The translations under genes were made by a program, and so were the position numbers. A model generated the notes under the pieces. The model searched no databases, was not told the origin of the DNA, and saw only the letters and a program-made list of their open reading frames with translations. From the NCBI GenBank assembly GCA_916613615.1, contig OU744720.1, positions 7,047,749-7,111,748 on the forward strand: a stretch of 64,000 nt of DNA, given 5' to 3'. The stretch is from Steromphala cineraria. Taxonomy: Eukaryota; Mollusca; Gastropoda; Trochida; Trochidae. Shown here one piece after another: positions 63,756 to 64,000 of the stretch; the first letter of the stretch is position 1, and every line of letters starts with the position of its first letter.

Positions 63756-64000
63756 GATATGGAAAAATCATGAAAAAGGTTCTATTGATTTATGCTTTTG
63801 TTTCTCATCTTGCCACTATGAATGAGCTCAGCATATTCAGCAACGATATAGAAAGGAGGTTAATGAGTACATATATATCCCTGAATCCTGATTTCCTTTC
63901 AAACCAGAATTAAAAAATCTTGAATTTAGTAGTTAGTGTATATTTACATTTTGCTTTAATTCAATAACCAATAATGGCAAGGAGCTATTAAAAGCATTTT

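Overview
This window is nuclear genomic DNA from an animal, most likely a mollusc. The genes are split into many short exons with GT-AG introns, base composition is AT-rich, and the encoded proteins are metazoan (SLCO/OATP transporter, SF3B6, DNALI1, EMC2). The mollusc call rests on the repeats: tandem-core elements with a CCGT microsatellite and short palindromic ends, like the bivalve 'pearl'/HINE type, and SINE-like tails ending in (TCAC)n. Species cannot be named from sequence alone.

Layout. 1-2.9 kb: no recognisable gene. 2.9-10.7 kb (+): a complete SLCO/OATP organic anion transporter in nine coding exons (622 aa). One intron carries a 2.2-kb higher-order minisatellite, and the last coding exon runs into a second, 1-kb minisatellite that supplies the C-terminus and stop codon. 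11.6-15.6 kb: intergenic. 15.6-18.8 kb (+): SF3B6, the U2 snRNP branch-site protein, complete in four exons. 19-40 kb: mostly intergenic and AT-rich, holding a tRNA-like SINE head, a pearl-like element, a broken YWTD/LDL-receptor-class-B gene fragment with an insertion, a 92-bp MITE, a 19-bp tandem array, a dead L1-type LINE fragment, a pogo-like MITE and a telomere-like array enclosed by an exact inverted repeat. 40.2-46.3 kb (+): a four-exon gene for an unrecognised 297-aa acidic/basic protein, with two pearl-like elements in its first intron. 49.1-55.65 kb (-): DNALI1 (axonemal inner-arm dynein p28), complete, including an 18-nt microexon. 55.8 to beyond 64 kb (+): EMC2, nine exons seen, the 3' end lying outside the window.

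DNALI1 and EMC2 are head to head, with start codons 144 bp apart. Between them lie an X-box-like site (RFX, ciliary genes) and a perfect NRF1 palindrome, so this is probably a bidirectional promoter joining a cilia gene to a housekeeping ER gene. The other genes show no functional link to each other, as is usual for animal chromosomes.

The observations most worth a second look are that shared promoter, the DNALI1 microexon coding only acidic residues, the OATP stop codon formed at a minisatellite unit junction, two unrelated inverted-repeat structures that both enclose telomere-like DNA, and the transposon-like insertion in the YWTD fragment. All exon boundaries are read by eye from splice signals, reading phase and recalled family sequences; no search or transcript data was available.
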